The notes under the pieces: model-generated
Told to the model about the DNA's origin: nothing
Database searches by the model: none
What the model saw: the letters and a program-made list of their open reading frames with translations, nothing else
Shown: piece after piece, positions 21,841 through 33,047 of the stretch
How positions within the stretch are numbered: the first letter of the stretch is position 1
Layout of the letters: every line of letters begins with the position of its first letter
Assembly (NCBI GenBank): GCA_009667805.1
Contig: CM019069.1
Location: 53,200,422 to 53,264,421, forward strand
Reading direction: 5' to 3'
DNA: 64,000 nucleotides
From: Leptobrachium leishanense
Lineage: Eukaryota > Chordata > Amphibia > Anura > Megophryidae
Position numbers and translations under genes: made by a program

Positions 21841-23187
21841 CTACAAGGAAAAAAAAAAAAAAAAAAAAATGAAAAGATTATTTGGTACCTAAACCATAAG
21901 GATTGCAACAATGCAAAGGGCACCCGGGGGGGGGGGGGGCATTTAAAGTCACGTTTTATTGCAGCACCCAAATTATAGATCCTTATTTTCAGCAGATTCA
22001 TATTATTATGTGGCACGTCCCGTCAAAATGCTATAACAATTATTTATTTTAAGTGAATTTCCATTCCTTACGTGTAAGATTATTACATACACACATGGGG
22101 TACTCCAAGAAAAGTTATAAAAAATATGGGAACCCGTTACTGTATTTTTCTGAGAAAATGCACGATTTTAACTGAAGGAAAAAAAAAAAAGGAATATTTC
22201 ACTTTTATTTTGACACATTGTGTTATTCCCCGCCCATGCGAGGCGATGTCAGTGGGCAGGGAGAGGCCCCAGAGGCAGGGCTGACATCCAAGATGAAATC
22301 CAGCACCAATCTCGGTACTGGAATAACGCGATGAGCAAGTCCTCTGCACCCCAGGGGTCAGACTATGACCTTTCCAGCAATTCTTTTTGTGGCCCCTCTG
22401 GATGAGGATAGAGGGGTCCAAATGCCCCCCCTTCAAAACGTGCACTGGGAGGGGTCCCACTTCAAAGAACCGGAGTGGTCAGGGTCTCCTCCCTTTGCTA
22501 CAGAAACCCTGTGACGTGTGGGGGGGGGGGGGATCCCTCACACCTCATTCGCAGCAAAAAAAAAAAAAGACCGTATTTCTCAAAAGAAAAAATTTTATTT
22601 ATTGTTTACAACACCTTTTTGCATTTTTTTGGAAAGAAATTATTGCCGAAATTTTTAAAAAAGCAGTTTTATTATGTGACTTTTTTAAAAACATTTTTAT
22701 TGGTTTAAACACCTATTAGGCGAATAGGAGCGTCCGTTTGATTTTTTTTGCAGTTTGGTGAAAATTCGCTGGTGCCAATTCGGTAGTTATTGCCGATGTC
22801 GGATAACCGCTTTGGGGACTCCAATTTTGGCAAAATACAGGGACCATTTGCTAAATCGTGAATTCACCATTTTCTGTGAAAAAAATCAAAGCACTGAAAT
22901 CGCGCATAATTTCTGTGCTTTGAGAATAGACCCTTGAGCAAAACAAACAAAACAGAATGAGGATCTGCACAGTTAGCATTGTAATCACACCTTTCCAACA
23001 CGCACTCACCTTTGCTTTTGTTTGCATCCGTGTAAGAAAATCCTGGCGCTTGGCCAGTTTTGCGACCAAAGAGACCCCAAAGGTTTGGTCCGACCTTATG
23101 TTTTCCATTTTTTTCCACTGTATGACATTGTGCACATTTCAGGACGAAGACCTTCTTCCCTTTCTCTGGGTCACCACCGTCACACAT
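21692..23187 (-). CDS. CYCT: Cytochrome c, testis-type locus candidate
   Basis: Two coding exons, 23187-23010 and 21840-21692, encode 108 residues. Cytochrome c carries electrons from complex III to complex IV in the mitochondrial intermembrane space and activates Apaf-1 in apoptosis. Visible features are the heme-binding [23 protein letters not shown], and PGTKMIFAG with the methionine heme ligand. The family's basic lysines are kept. The intron (21841-23009) has GTGAGT at the donor and a T-rich acceptor, interrupts a Gly codon, and lies where vertebrate cytochrome c genes are split. A good acceptor precedes the ATG by 17 bases, implying a non-coding first exon. The N-terminus reads [10 protein letters not shown], three residues longer than the usual MGDVEKG type. 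The wording of the middle exon and linkage to RBM45 suggest CYCT rather than somatic CYCS. Confidence 0.9.
22690..22940. repeat. Dispersed repeat in the cytochrome c intron
   Basis: Words such as AAAATTCGCTGGTGCC, TTCGGTAGTTATTGCCGA, GAATTCACCATTTTC and TGTGCTTTGAGAATAGACCC recur in inverse form near 61280-61520. Ends are unclear. Confidence 0.5.
23010..23187 (-). CDS. CYCT: Cytochrome c coding exon 1
   Basis: Starts with ATG at 23187 and carries the heme motif CAQCH. The acceptor TTTTTACAG ends at 23205, so the exon itself begins at 23204. The donor is AAAG then GTGAGT at 23009. Confidence 0.9.
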
Positions 23188-23339
23188 TATGTATTCTGCT
23201 ATAGCTGTAAAAATAGGGGGAAAAAATGAGGCAGAAAGAATGAAATGCGACGACATTAACAATAAAATGAAAATTGTCTTCAACTGGTTTTGCAACAATG
23301 TTAAAAAATGGCTAGAAAGCTAATCCACTGAACTAGTCA

Positions 23340-24060
23340 GTGAGAGATCACAGGACATTGGTGAGAAAGTAAAAACAGAAAATTTTTATTAGAGCTAATT
23401 GCCAATGCTAAAACCAACATACATAATGATCATTAGATACAGACACACAAAAATAATAAAACAGTATTCTATTTACATGAACACCTCCAAAACGCATAAA
23501 GTATTGAGAGCAATTTATAGTAATTCTATCCCAAGCCAACCAATGTGAATATATATTGGAGAGGGGGATGCTCAATAGCACTGGGGGGCCAGAGAATACA
23601 AATAAAAGAAAAACTAGCAGGACCCGTTGTAGATGTGATAGATATATATATATTCCACTTAGGGTTCATATAAATCCCCAAAGCCCTTGTGGTGCAACAT
23701 CACAATAAAAAAAAAAAAGGTACTGTATAAATTGTAGAGGATTGCTAAATGGGGAGGGGAAAAAAAAAGATCGCCAATGCAATAAGGCTAGACCTATGAA
23801 CAATGCCACAAAAAAAAATTGTGAAAACACTCAATTCAAGGAGATTTGGGGGGGGGGGGTAAGGGTTAACTGTCCATAAAGACAAAAACGCACCCATTTT
23901 GCCTTGCACAGGCTCGTCAGGAGTGCTGTGAGAACATTAAATAATGGCATTTAATGGTTAATCTTTTAAGCATCAAGATAATCTAGGTACTGATTGGTCA
24001 CTGTCCGGAGTGTCCTTCACCTCAGATATTTGGAACTTCCTTTCTACCAGCCTCGTGGCT
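23340..24060. repeat. Unassigned repeat-like block with a doubtful hammerhead
   Basis: Contains A-rich runs and the phrase CCTTGCACAGGCTCGTCAGG. Its style resembles the other hammerhead-bearing insertions, but no duplication or inverted arm was found. It lies in the inferred cytochrome c first intron. Confidence 0.3.
23891..23926 (-). ncRNA. Doubtful, decayed hammerhead-like motif
   Basis: The minus strand has GCACTC, then CTGACGA (an allowed core variant), a stem GCCT/AGGC, AAAA in place of GAAA, and GGGTGC that could pair with GCACTC. Stem III is missing. It may be a worn relative or chance. Confidence 0.25.
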
Positions 24061-24564
24061 GGCCGAGTATCATGGGAGATGTAGTTCTAAAACCATATAG
24101 AAACATAGAAACATGTCGGCAGATAAGAACCTTTCGGCCCATCTAGTCTGCCCAATTACATGGATACTTTACCTGGATTTATCTTTTGTTTAGGATAGCC
24201 TTATGCCTATCCCATGCCTGCTTAAATTCAATTACTGTTTTGGCCTCTACCACTTCTACTGGAAGACTGTTCCATGTATCCACCACCCTCTCAGTAAAAT
24301 AATGCTTTCTGATGTTACTTTTAAACCTTTCCCCCTCTAATCTAAGACTATGTCCTCTTGTTTTGCTACTTTGTTTCCTTTTAAATATACTCCCTTCCTC
24401 TACCTTGTGGATTCCCTTTACGTATTTAAATGTTTCTATCATATCTCCTCTGTCTCGTCTTTTTTCCAAGCTGTACATGTTAAGATCATTAAGCCTTTCC
24501 TGGTAACTTTTCTCCTTCAAGCCGTACACCATTTTAGTAGCCCTTCTCTGAACTCTCTCTCTAA

Positions 24565-25012
24565 GGCTAGGGTCAGACGAGCGTGATTTCTACGGACTGT
24601 ACGTCCGTGCAGTACGGACATCGTCAGTACGGATGACGCAGTAGTGGCCACACAGTCCGTTTTTTCACTGAAGTTATTTTTGACGGATGTAGGAGGGAAA
24701 AATAAATTACAATGAAAAAACATTCTGTCCGTCAAAAATGCTGGACGTATAAATGCAGTCCGTCTGACCACGCTCCATCACTCACACACAAAGCTATGCA
24801 GACGTTATGGACGTGGCGCACTCCGCACGTCCGTTCTAGCAGTATTACGTTCTTGCCTAACCTGCGTCCGTTTGCAGCGTCCGTCATGCGTCCGCAGTTC
24901 AGTGCGGACGTACTTCATGTGTCAGGCTCCAATGGACTTTCTTTCATGCTATCACGGACGTACTTTTAGGCGCAATCACGGACGTGAACACTACGCTCGT
25001 CTGACAGCAGCC
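24565..25012. mobile_element. MITE, GGGTCAGACGA family, divergent subfamily
   Basis: Ends GGCTAGGGTCAGACGAGCG and CTCGTCTGACAGCAGCC. Inserted in the LINE: TAA precedes and TTA follows. The empty site in LINE copy 2 (near 55443-55452) shows one TTA, or TAA on the other strand. Confidence 0.85.
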
Positions 25013-25228
25013 TTAGATGTCTATATCCTTCTGGAGATACGGTCTCCAGTACTGCACACAGTACTCCAAGTGAGGTCTCACCAGTGCTCTGTACAGTGGC
25101 ATGAGCACTTCCCTTTTCCTACTGCTAATACCTCTCCCTACACAACCAAGCATTCTGCCAGCATTTCCTGCTGCTCTATTACATTGACTGCTTACCCTTA
25201 GATCCTCTGAAATAATAACCCCTAAATC

Positions 25229-25648
25229 TCAACCCTCAGATGTTGAGGTTAGGACTGTATAAAATATTCTATATTCAGCCCTTGGGTTTTTACGCCCCAG
25301 GTGCATTATCTTGCACTTATCCACATTAAAACTCAATTGCCACAACTCCGACCATTTTTTTAGTTTACCTAAATCATTTGTCATTTGGCTGATCCCTCCA
25401 GGAACGTCAACCCTGTTGCAAATCTTTGTGTCATCAGCAAAAAGACATACTTTTCCATTAATACCTTCTGCAATATCACTAATAAAAATATTAAATAGAA
25501 TGGGTCCAAGTACTGACCCCTGAGGTACCCCACTGGTAACAAGACCTTGCGCCGAATAAACTCCATTTACCACAACCCTCTGTTGCCTGTCACTCAGCCA
25601 CTGCCTAATCCATTCAACAATATTGGAATCCAAGCTCAAAGATTGCAA
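25229..25648 (-). pseudogene. LINE reverse transcriptase fragment
   Basis: This frame shows GVPQGSVLGPILFNIFISDI (motif B) and CLFADDTK (motif C with the catalytic Asp pair), followed by FNVDKCKIMHLGRKN typical of the CR1/L2 branch. The upstream part is lost by truncation, and a frame change follows near 25250. Closely similar to 54943-55266. Confidence 0.85.
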
Positions 25649-25690
25649 TTTATTGATAAGCCTTCTATGCGGAACAGTATCAAAACCATA

Positions 25691-26844
25691 TGGAGGGCCA
25701 AGGTTGTTGACCCTTGCCTAGAGCAGTGATGGCGGGCCTTGGCACACCAGCTGTTTCGAAACTATATGTCCCATGATGCTCCACCAGCTTTAAGGCTGAC
25801 TGAGCATCAGGTCGTCAAAACGTAGTTCAAAACGTTGTCATCAAAACGTAGTTCAGAAACATCTGGGGTGCCAAGGTTCGCTTTAAATATAACCTTCTTT
25901 GCCATTGCCTGTAGGCTTGGATTTGGTAGCTGGTGCTACAGCATATTCTCTGTGCAGACATGCAGTGACCTGCCACATGGTGCTGTGTAATGTATAGAGA
26001 GACACTTTAAAAAAAAAAAAAAAAAAAAATATAACCTTCTGTTAGCTAGCAGGAAATGTTAATAAAAAAAAAGGTATTAAAAAATTATATAAATACACAC
26101 TGCATTTTTTTTTGCTATTCTTGCGAACATCTTGGATGCGTCATTTCCTCTTTAAAAAGGAGAATATATGAAGAGTAAAACCGAAAAGCAGACGTAGTGG
26201 GCATCTCACTTCTCGTATTTGAGTTGCCCAATTGACTGGAAGGGGTATACCATTTCATTCACTAACAAATGACCCGACCCAGAAATGTGTGTACCACGAT
26301 AGGCTCACGGTAAATTAATAAGCACACACACACACGCTGTACCGGTCCTTTATAATGTGTATGGGCTCCAGAAAGAAACTGCACTGTAAAAATATCTAAC
26401 GTGGCATTGCTTCATTCACTAAATTACACAACAACAAAAAAAGTGCTGGTTTCCTTCTCCTATATTGTACAAAGCATCATAAGACATTAATGAAAGGGAT
26501 AGGATCAGCAGAGGAATACACATTTCCCTCCTCATTGTTAATCTATCATTTCCCTACCTTTAGAAAGTTATTGCCATTAAAAAGGGACACGCTACTCATC
26601 CTGACCACTTTATTCTAAGTTGTGTAAGAGCGTAAATTGCGTTCGATAGCTTCAGAGACTTCTGGGTTTGGGAGTCCCTCAGCTGAATAAGAGGAGCTGT
26701 GCGGAGGGACAAAAAGGAGAGTAAAATCACCTAAAATAAAACAAAATTATAAATAATTGGGCAGAGGCTGTCAGCAGCTTCTGCCCAGTTATTTAAGGGG
26801 GAGGGTACTATTTCAGGGCTCTAGAAAAAGTGCAGACGGGCGAC
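25691..26844. other. No gene; intronic sequence
   Basis: A short dispersed repeat with AACTATATGTCCCATGATGC lies at about 25730-25880. Nothing else recognised except a T2-like MITE end near 26578 (TTAAAAAGGGACACG). Confidence 0.4.
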
Positions 26845-27496
26845 TAAATTAAATCAGGGGAATGGAAGGTTTAAGTTATGAGGAAAGACTAACGAGCTTA
26901 AACCGGTTTAGTTTAGAGAAACAACACCTTAGAGGGGATCTGATAACCTTCTATAAATCTACTATACACAGGTCATGATAAAAGGACTATACACAGGGTC
27001 ACCCATTTAGACTGGAAAGGAAGTTCAGCCTAAAGCATAGGAAGGGTTATTTTACAGTGAGAATAAAGCTGTGGAATTCTCTGCCTGTTGAGGTGGTTGG
27101 GTCAGAGACTGTACAGACATTCAGGCTAGGGTTAAACGAACGCATTATTCGCATCGATTGTCAAAAAGTGCGTGCGAACGCATTGACGGATTTTTTCACG
27201 GAATGCGCGAAAACGGTCAGACGACGCACATTTTTGTGCGTGATTTTTTACGGATCGTCAATAAAACACTTTTTGCGTCTGGACGTTATGTAGGCTGGAC
27301 ATTAGCAGCGTCTGAAATCTCCTAATCACGCACACACGCTGCTATGCCGCCGCAGCGCACTCTGTACATCAGTACTACCGGTTCTGCGTTCTCAAAAAAA
27401 TGCATTCGTTTTCCACTTTGCGTTGCTTGGCCGGACTTTCGTGCGGCCGTACTTCGTATATTGGCCGTCATTTGCTGCTACTACGGCCGTGATTAA

Positions 27497-28087
27497 AGGG
27501 ATACTCTAAGCAACATGACCACGTAAGCTATTTTAGGTGATAATGATGCCCTGAGTATGCCCTTGTCTGTCTCCCCTCCCTCCGCTCAGCTGATCGGCTG
27601 AACCAGCTGAAAACAGCTGAGAGGCGGAGGAGTTTGCTCCACCCTCCCAGCTGTCAGTCAGCAGAGCGGGAATCATATTTCCCGCTTCTGCCGACTTTTG
27701 CCGAGTAGGAGACGTCATCGCGCTTTCAGCGCGATGACGTCTCCAACTCACCGCAGAAGCTGGCGGCTCCCTCTGAGGGTTAGTGTTGCGTGCATCCTCT
27801 TGCGCGCAACACTAATCCTCAGAGGGAGCCGGGAGGAAGCCTGCCAATTGGCTGGCTTACGTGAGAGGCGTGCATGCGCGCTTCTCACGTAAACCAGAAG
27901 GCAAGTCCGATAGAAGAAGGACGAGAGCAGAAGAGGAGGGAGGTGAGTATAAAAACAGTGCTGGAAACAAGAGGATTTTAGGGTAAGTATTACAGTTACA
28001 AGTAAAAAAATAAAAAATAAAGATTTATTAAGGGAATAGGGATAGGTTAGGATAAAAAAACGGGGGGTGATTGAGTAGAGTGTTCCT
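27497..28087. mobile_element. T2-like (Kolobok-type) MITE
   Basis: Flanked by TTAA (27493-27496, 28088-28091). Ends AGGGATACTCTA and TAGAGTGTTCCT. The empty site is visible in sister MITEs, for example GTGATTAAGTGCAGC near 60805. TTAAAGG-type termini match the T2 MITEs known from Xenopus. A second copy, split by a hAT element, starts at 32801. Confidence 0.85.
27708..27744. repeat. Hairpin with CRE-like words
   Basis: Perfect 16-bp arms GGAGACGTCATCGCGC and GCGCGATGACGTCTCC around TTTCA. The same hairpin is at 35541-35577, and variants occur in unrelated MITEs. Confidence 0.85.
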
Positions 28088-28789
28088 TTAAGTGCACCTA
28101 AACGCACGTTAAAAATACATTAATCTGACCCCAGCCTTAAACAACGGCTGGATGACTTCCTGCAGACACAGAATATTAAGGGTTATAATATTTAATATGT
28201 GGGTTAAAGCTTCTTGATCCGAGGAGAAATCTGGACGCCATTCTGGGGTCAAGGAATTTTTTCCCCAGTATGTTGCATATTGGCGAGCGCTTCAGACTGG
28301 GTTTTTTGCCTTCTTTTGGATCAACAGTAGGTGGTGATGTGCGAGAGGCTGAACCGATGGACGCATGTATTTTTTTTTTCAGTCTATGCAACTATATTTT
28401 TAATAGAGTATTCCTTTAAAAAGGCACAGTGCACTGTCCCAAGGCTGGAGTCTGTACTCCGTGTTCACATAAAGGGTCTGGTTTATCAGAAGTTGTAGTT
28501 CAGCAGCTTGAGACCTTTCTGTTGGCCAATCGTAGCTTAAAATAGCCAGTAAATGAGAAGGGCGCGGGAACCCGGTGTTGCCTTTAGCAGGTTTGTGTTC
28601 TACCAGCGATTCCGGTCGCCTGACTTTTTGGGGGTGCGGTTTTATCCAATATATAAAAATATTCAATTTTTTTTCCTTGATGCAAATCTGTAGCAATTTC
28701 TGTGCTATTAAAATAGAAGTTTTAACACCACATATTGCAAAATATCCCAAACCTACATGAACCGCGATGGCAAACCTTAGCATCCCTGA

Positions 28790-30490
28790 GGTTACAGAAC
28801 TACAAGTCCCATGATGGCTAGTCACACTTCAGGCTGGCTGAGCATCATGGGACATGTAGTGTAGAAACAACTGGGGTCCCAACTGTCGACGACATTGTAC
28901 TAGAATGTCCCTTTAAAACTTGGGGTGGCAACCTTGACTCCCCCAGATGTTTCAGAATACTGTATCGCATGATGCCTGGTCAGCTCCAAGAGTGAGCATT
29001 GCGGGAAAGTTTAACTTAAAAACATGGAGGAGGGGGGGGGGGCGGCAAGGATCCTGACCCCGGCTTTGAAACAGGATTTGTATCCATCGGTAACGGTTAA
29101 TCTTCAACGCACCGCAGTCTCAACGCTCAGCGAGCCTGAAGTGTGACTAGGCATCATGGGACATGTAGTTACCTGTACCTAATGGGCCCTATAGACACCA
29201 AGCAAGGAGTAGAGTAATGATCCTCTCCCAGGCAGCCATTAAATGACTGATGATAATTAACATAGAAGGAACCACCTTGGTAATAGAGGTCAGCGCCCGC
29301 CCTCCAGGTGTGAGAGCTATAATTCAGATGATGCTCTGGCAGCCGTTTGATGCATCAAAGAAGCAATCATTCTACTAACAGAGGTTAACTCCCTCCAGGT
29401 GTGTGAACTACAGTCCCCATGATGCTCGGCTTTAACCGGTGACACACCCCACAACACTCAGCCAGCCTTAATATCCCCGTCCCAGAGATGACCTAAGGTT
29501 TCCCATTGACAGACAATCCTGGGACTTCCCATACTGCTGGGGAACTACATGTACCATGATGCTCAGCCAGACGCTACCCTCAAAGGCAGAAATGCAGTCG
29601 GGTACCACTGCAGTCTGCTGAAGCATCATGGGAGGTGTAGTACTCCACAGCTAGGGAGACTAGTGTTCCCACAAGCAAAGGGGAGCTGAAGCCTGGCCGA
29701 GCGAGGAGAGAAGCAGGACAGCGAAAGAGACTGAGGAGCCAGGCTATCCCACCCACTGCGACACCGACACACACACCGTTTCCTCTACCACTGCCCGTAT
29801 ACACAGGTACCTCCCCTCCCCCTTTCTAGATGCAGGTTAAACGACTGCCCCGGCCTGTCCGGTCTCATCTTACCAAGCTGAGCGTCTAAGTGAAGTGGAA
29901 GGATATCCGTGCACCGCCCGCTCTCCGGCTCCAGCCTGCGTGACGACAACCACCCACCCGCAGCGCGGGAACGCCTTACGACACCGCTCAGCTAGCCAAT
30001 CACAGCGTCCACGGCTTGTTCTCTACATGGCTGATTGGAGAAGACGGGAAGGGGCGTGGCCTAAGGGCATCACCTTAAAAAGCAATGGCGCTCTCCTTGA
30101 AGAGGGATTGGTGGTAGCCGCGGGTGTTTATGGGGCGTTGGTCAGAGTCGCTGCCTCCGTCCCTCCATTCATTCATCAGTGTAATATCAATATCATGACG
30201 TGTCCCACGCCTCATACTTTTGCCAGGGCTTCTAATGGGAACTGCAGGGCTACTAGTATTCTGTGGCTGTGGGCCATGACCTTGCTTTCACATTCACTTG
30301 CTTATCAAGTGCAGCTGTCTACAAACAGCACTGCAGATGAGGGCCTTCCATGGTGCTCCAGATGTTTTGGAACTACATCTCTCTTGATGCTTCGGAACTA
30401 CATCTCCCATGATGCTCGGTCACTCGTTAGCTTGGATGGGCCTCAAGGGAATTGTAGTTCCAAAACATTTGGAGGACCAAGGTTGCTGCT
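28790..30490. repeat. Cluster of ACTACA...CCCATGATGC repeats
   Basis: At least eight copies, in both orientations, of a motif close to AACTACATCTCCCATGATGC occur at about 28800, 28845, 28960, 29150, 29405, 29545, 29625, 30370, 30395 and 30455. The motif resembles the ZNF143/Staf promoter site. Several copies form inverted pairs, suggesting a short palindromic MITE. Confidence 0.65.
29875..30110 (-). promoter_or_regulatory. Probable promoter and first exon of the cytochrome c gene
   Basis: A CpG-rich block with AGCCAATCAC at about 29994, an inverse CCAAT (TGATTGG) near 30030 and GGGGCGTGG near 30050. On the minus strand AGCTTG is followed by a strong donor GTAAGA at 29873-29868, so a short non-coding exon could end at 29874. 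This would give a first intron of about 6.7 kb. RNA evidence is absent, so this is inference. Confidence 0.5.
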
Positions 30491-30663
30491 GACCTCTGGA
30501 TTAAAGCGACGCTCCAGCTATTGTCACCATGTGTGCAGAAGTTGCCATGGTGACCATATCCTGCCACCAGACACTGACCTGCATGGCTATTGTCATGGAT
30601 TTCCAGAGTGCGCTTACCTCCATAGGGTTGTCACCTTTCCTCGAAGCCAAACTCGATCACTAA

Positions 30664-31090
30664 GGCTAGGGTCAGACGAAAGCATTTTTCCCCGCGAACG
30701 TGAAAAAGTGCGTCCGAACGCATTGATGTATTTTTTCATGGAATGTGCAAAAACGGTCAGACGACGCGCATTTTCGGGCGTGATTTTGTACGGATCGTCA
30801 ATAAAACTCTTTTTGCGTCTGGACGTTATGTAGGCTGGACATTAGCAGCGTCTGACATCTCCTAATCACGCAAACACGCCGCTATGCCGCAGCTGCGCAC
30901 TCAGTACGTCAGTACTAGCGGTTCAGCGTTCTCAAAAAAATGCGTTCAAATTCCAGTTGCGTTGCACGGCCGGACTTTTGTGCGGCCGTACATCGTATAT
31001 TGGCCGTCATTGCCCGTCATCTGCTGCTAGTGCGGCTGTAATTATGTGCGCCAGAACGCACGTTAAAAGTGCGCTGGTCTGACCCCAGCC
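30664..31090. mobile_element. MITE, GGGTCAGACGA family
   Basis: Ends GGCTAGGGTCAGACGAAAGC and CTGGTCTGACCCCAGCC. TAA precedes, TTA follows. Interior close to 60432-60857. Confidence 0.88.
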
Positions 31091-31389
31091 TTAAATGTCG
31101 CACAGTATATATATATTTTATGTAGAGTATACACACTTTGCGTATGTAGGATGAATGAGGTCTCCATCTGGTGGTGCTCACATGGCTGGGTCAGCGTTCA
31201 GTCACACTTGCGCATTGTTGGCTGTACTCTCTCAGCGTCCTTAAGCAAGAGAAAACAGGAGGCGTTCGTGGATTTTGCTGTCCTCTGAAATGTGGGACAA
31301 GAGGAGAGTATAGAATGTCGGCGATATTTCGGTTCTCTCTCGTTCCCCGCACTTCCCATTACTTCTGGGAATCAACGTTCCCCACACTG

Positions 31390-32090
31390 CAGTGACTTCA
31401 GCATGCACCACAGGGTCACCGGTGTGCAGGGAAAACCTGCCACAAACCCACCAGAACCACTGCAGAAAACACGCCGAACACGTTGGAAAAACCCGACGAG
31501 CCGCTGATCAGCGCAGAGCAGCCGTCAGAGAAATCCAACAAGCTGACGAACGGGGTAAAAAAAAAAAAAAAAACAACACTTGAAAGTGTAAAAATTGAAA
31601 CGCTGTTTGCAAAAAAGACTACTGAACGAAAATGCCTGGAATTTACATATAAGATCCAATGAATGATAATAAAAAGGTCTGTTACAGAAAAAACTTTAAA
31701 AAAAACGGATTTTTTTTGCCGAAAAATGCCTAAAAGATCAATAAATAAACTTTTTACTGCAGAATAAAATAATAAATGGTTTATTAGATATTGGATTAAA
31801 ACAGAAATATTTTTAACTTTGAAGCCTATGGAATTCGCCTGAATGAAACCACCGAACAGCAGGGCACTTCGGCAACTTTTCTCTGCTGTTCGGTGTTCTT
31901 TGAATAGATTAGCCATTGCTTCTCTATGGGGGATTTCACTGCCCTCGAACAGGCACCATACTGGGTGGCAGTTCGCCAAAATTTGGTGAACTGCCTGCTC
32001 TCTGAATGGCCTCAAAATGTCACCCTACAGGGAAATTCACTGTTTAAGGACATTTCAGGGTCAGATCAGCTCTCTCTGAATAACCCCGCA
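31390..32090. mobile_element. Non-autonomous repeat, GGGTTATTCA family
   Basis: Long blocks match 19222-19976 and 58540-59340, including GAATTTACATATAAGATCC and TTTATTAGATATTG. The right end reads CTCTCTGAATAACCCC. Confidence 0.65.
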
Positions 32091-32175
32091 AGTGATTTTG
32101 CCAATTCTCTGGTTCTCAGGACAGTTTATTTTATACTGATTCCAGATGAGAATCCTGAGCAGCAAGCTGACATAC

Positions 32176-32290
32176 AGGGTTATTCAGAGAGCGGTGAGAC
32201 CCAGGAGAATGACTGGAGAAGTGAAAATTCTAGGTTAAAATAGCTAAGCCAGAAAAATTCTCCCATTTATCTCACTTTCCAAATTGGCTA
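32176..32290. repeat. Short repeat, GGGTTATTCAGAGAGCGGTG end
   Basis: Carries AGGAGAATGACTGGAGAA and AAAATTCTCCCATTTATC. Related pieces are at 35950-36055, 37385-37590 and 48770-48830. Confidence 0.6.
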
Positions 32291-32543
32291 TTGGTAATCT
32301 TTTATTTTAGCGTATTTTATTAAGACCATCAAGCCAATTTAATATTTTAACGTCTTTTATTCTCAGTGCTGCTGCTGTTAACTCAAAATTAATACATTGT
32401 TGCGAGAAAGCTTTGAGGTTAACACATGCCACATGCCAAGATTTGCTGACACAACAAATTCCCTGCTATAGGCAATTATTTCAACTTGCAACATTGTATT
32501 AAAAACATTTGTATCGCAGTGTCCAGCAGTCCCTGTAATTTAA

Positions 32544-32796
32544 CCCTTTCAATGCTGAGGACGTGTGGGGAACGTCCTCATTGACTCCTAAGGAAAGATA
32601 GTGGTTCCGTTGAACCTCAATATCTCCCAACTGTTTTCAGCTGGCAGGGTCATGTTTGGTATCATTAGAAAGGCCAGAGCATGGCCTTTCCAATGATACC
32701 AAACATGACCAGGTTTAAAATAAAGTAAAGATAAAATAATAAATAATAGAAAAATGTGTTTTTTTTAAGATGTGAAATAGCTCTGCAGGGAAGGGG
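32544..32796. mobile_element. Small piggyBac-like MITE
   Basis: TTAA at 32540-32543 and 32797-32800. Near copy of 18478-18725. Its right TTAA is also the left TTAA of the adjacent T2-like MITE. Confidence 0.82.
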
Positions 32797-33047
32797 TTAA
32801 AGGGATACTCTCTAGGCCATGCAGTGTTTTTCAACCTTTTTTGTGCAAAGGCACACTTTTTTCATGAAAAAAATCACGAGGCACACCACCATTAGAAAAT
32901 GTTAAAAAATTTTACCTCTGTGCCTATATTGACTATATATAAAGTAATTCTCTTGAATAGGAATCAAACACAAAGAAATTATTTTATAATTACTTTATTA
33001 TGAAATAATAAAGTATTTTATAATTGTTCATATTTCTGTTTACTTAC

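Larger units (their letters stand above)
24090..25690 (-). mobile_element. CR1/L2-like LINE, 5'-truncated, interrupted by a MITE
   Basis: Reading on the minus strand from 25690: reverse transcriptase part (25229-25648) and then a C-terminal segment (24179-24532) with the family phrase VVDTWNSLPVEVVEAKTV. The 3' end has ACTAGATGGGCCGAAAGG and a short TTTCTATG tail repeat, as in CR1-type LINEs. A MITE, 24565-25012, splits it. A second copy lies at 54670-56335 in the opposite orientation. It is 5'-truncated near 25690. Confidence 0.85.
27124..28136. mobile_element. MITE, GGGTCAGACGA family, carrying a nested T2-like MITE
   Basis: Ends GGCTAGGGTTAAACGAACGC and AATCTGACCCCAGCC. It interrupts LINE sequence. 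The left flank is TCA and the right TTA, so one copy of the duplication may have mutated. The 591-bp element at 27497-28087 sits inside. Confidence 0.85.
26845..28395 (+). mobile_element. LINE 3' fragment split by nested MITEs
   Basis: Translation on the plus strand around 26890-27121, with stops, reads FRETTPRGDLI then LWNSLPVEVVGSETVQTF, a C-terminal LINE segment. The 3' part resumes at 28140 with DDFLQTQNIKGYNI-like sequence and runs to about 28395. The intervening 27124-28136 is a later MITE insertion. It is a different LINE family from 24090-25690. Confidence 0.7.

Noticed and set aside
29895..30833. A 312-codon open frame on the plus strand
   Set aside because: It spans the CpG-rich promoter, several ACTACA-type repeats and the start of a MITE. 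It has no recognisable domain, and its C-terminal phrase recurs wherever that MITE occurs.
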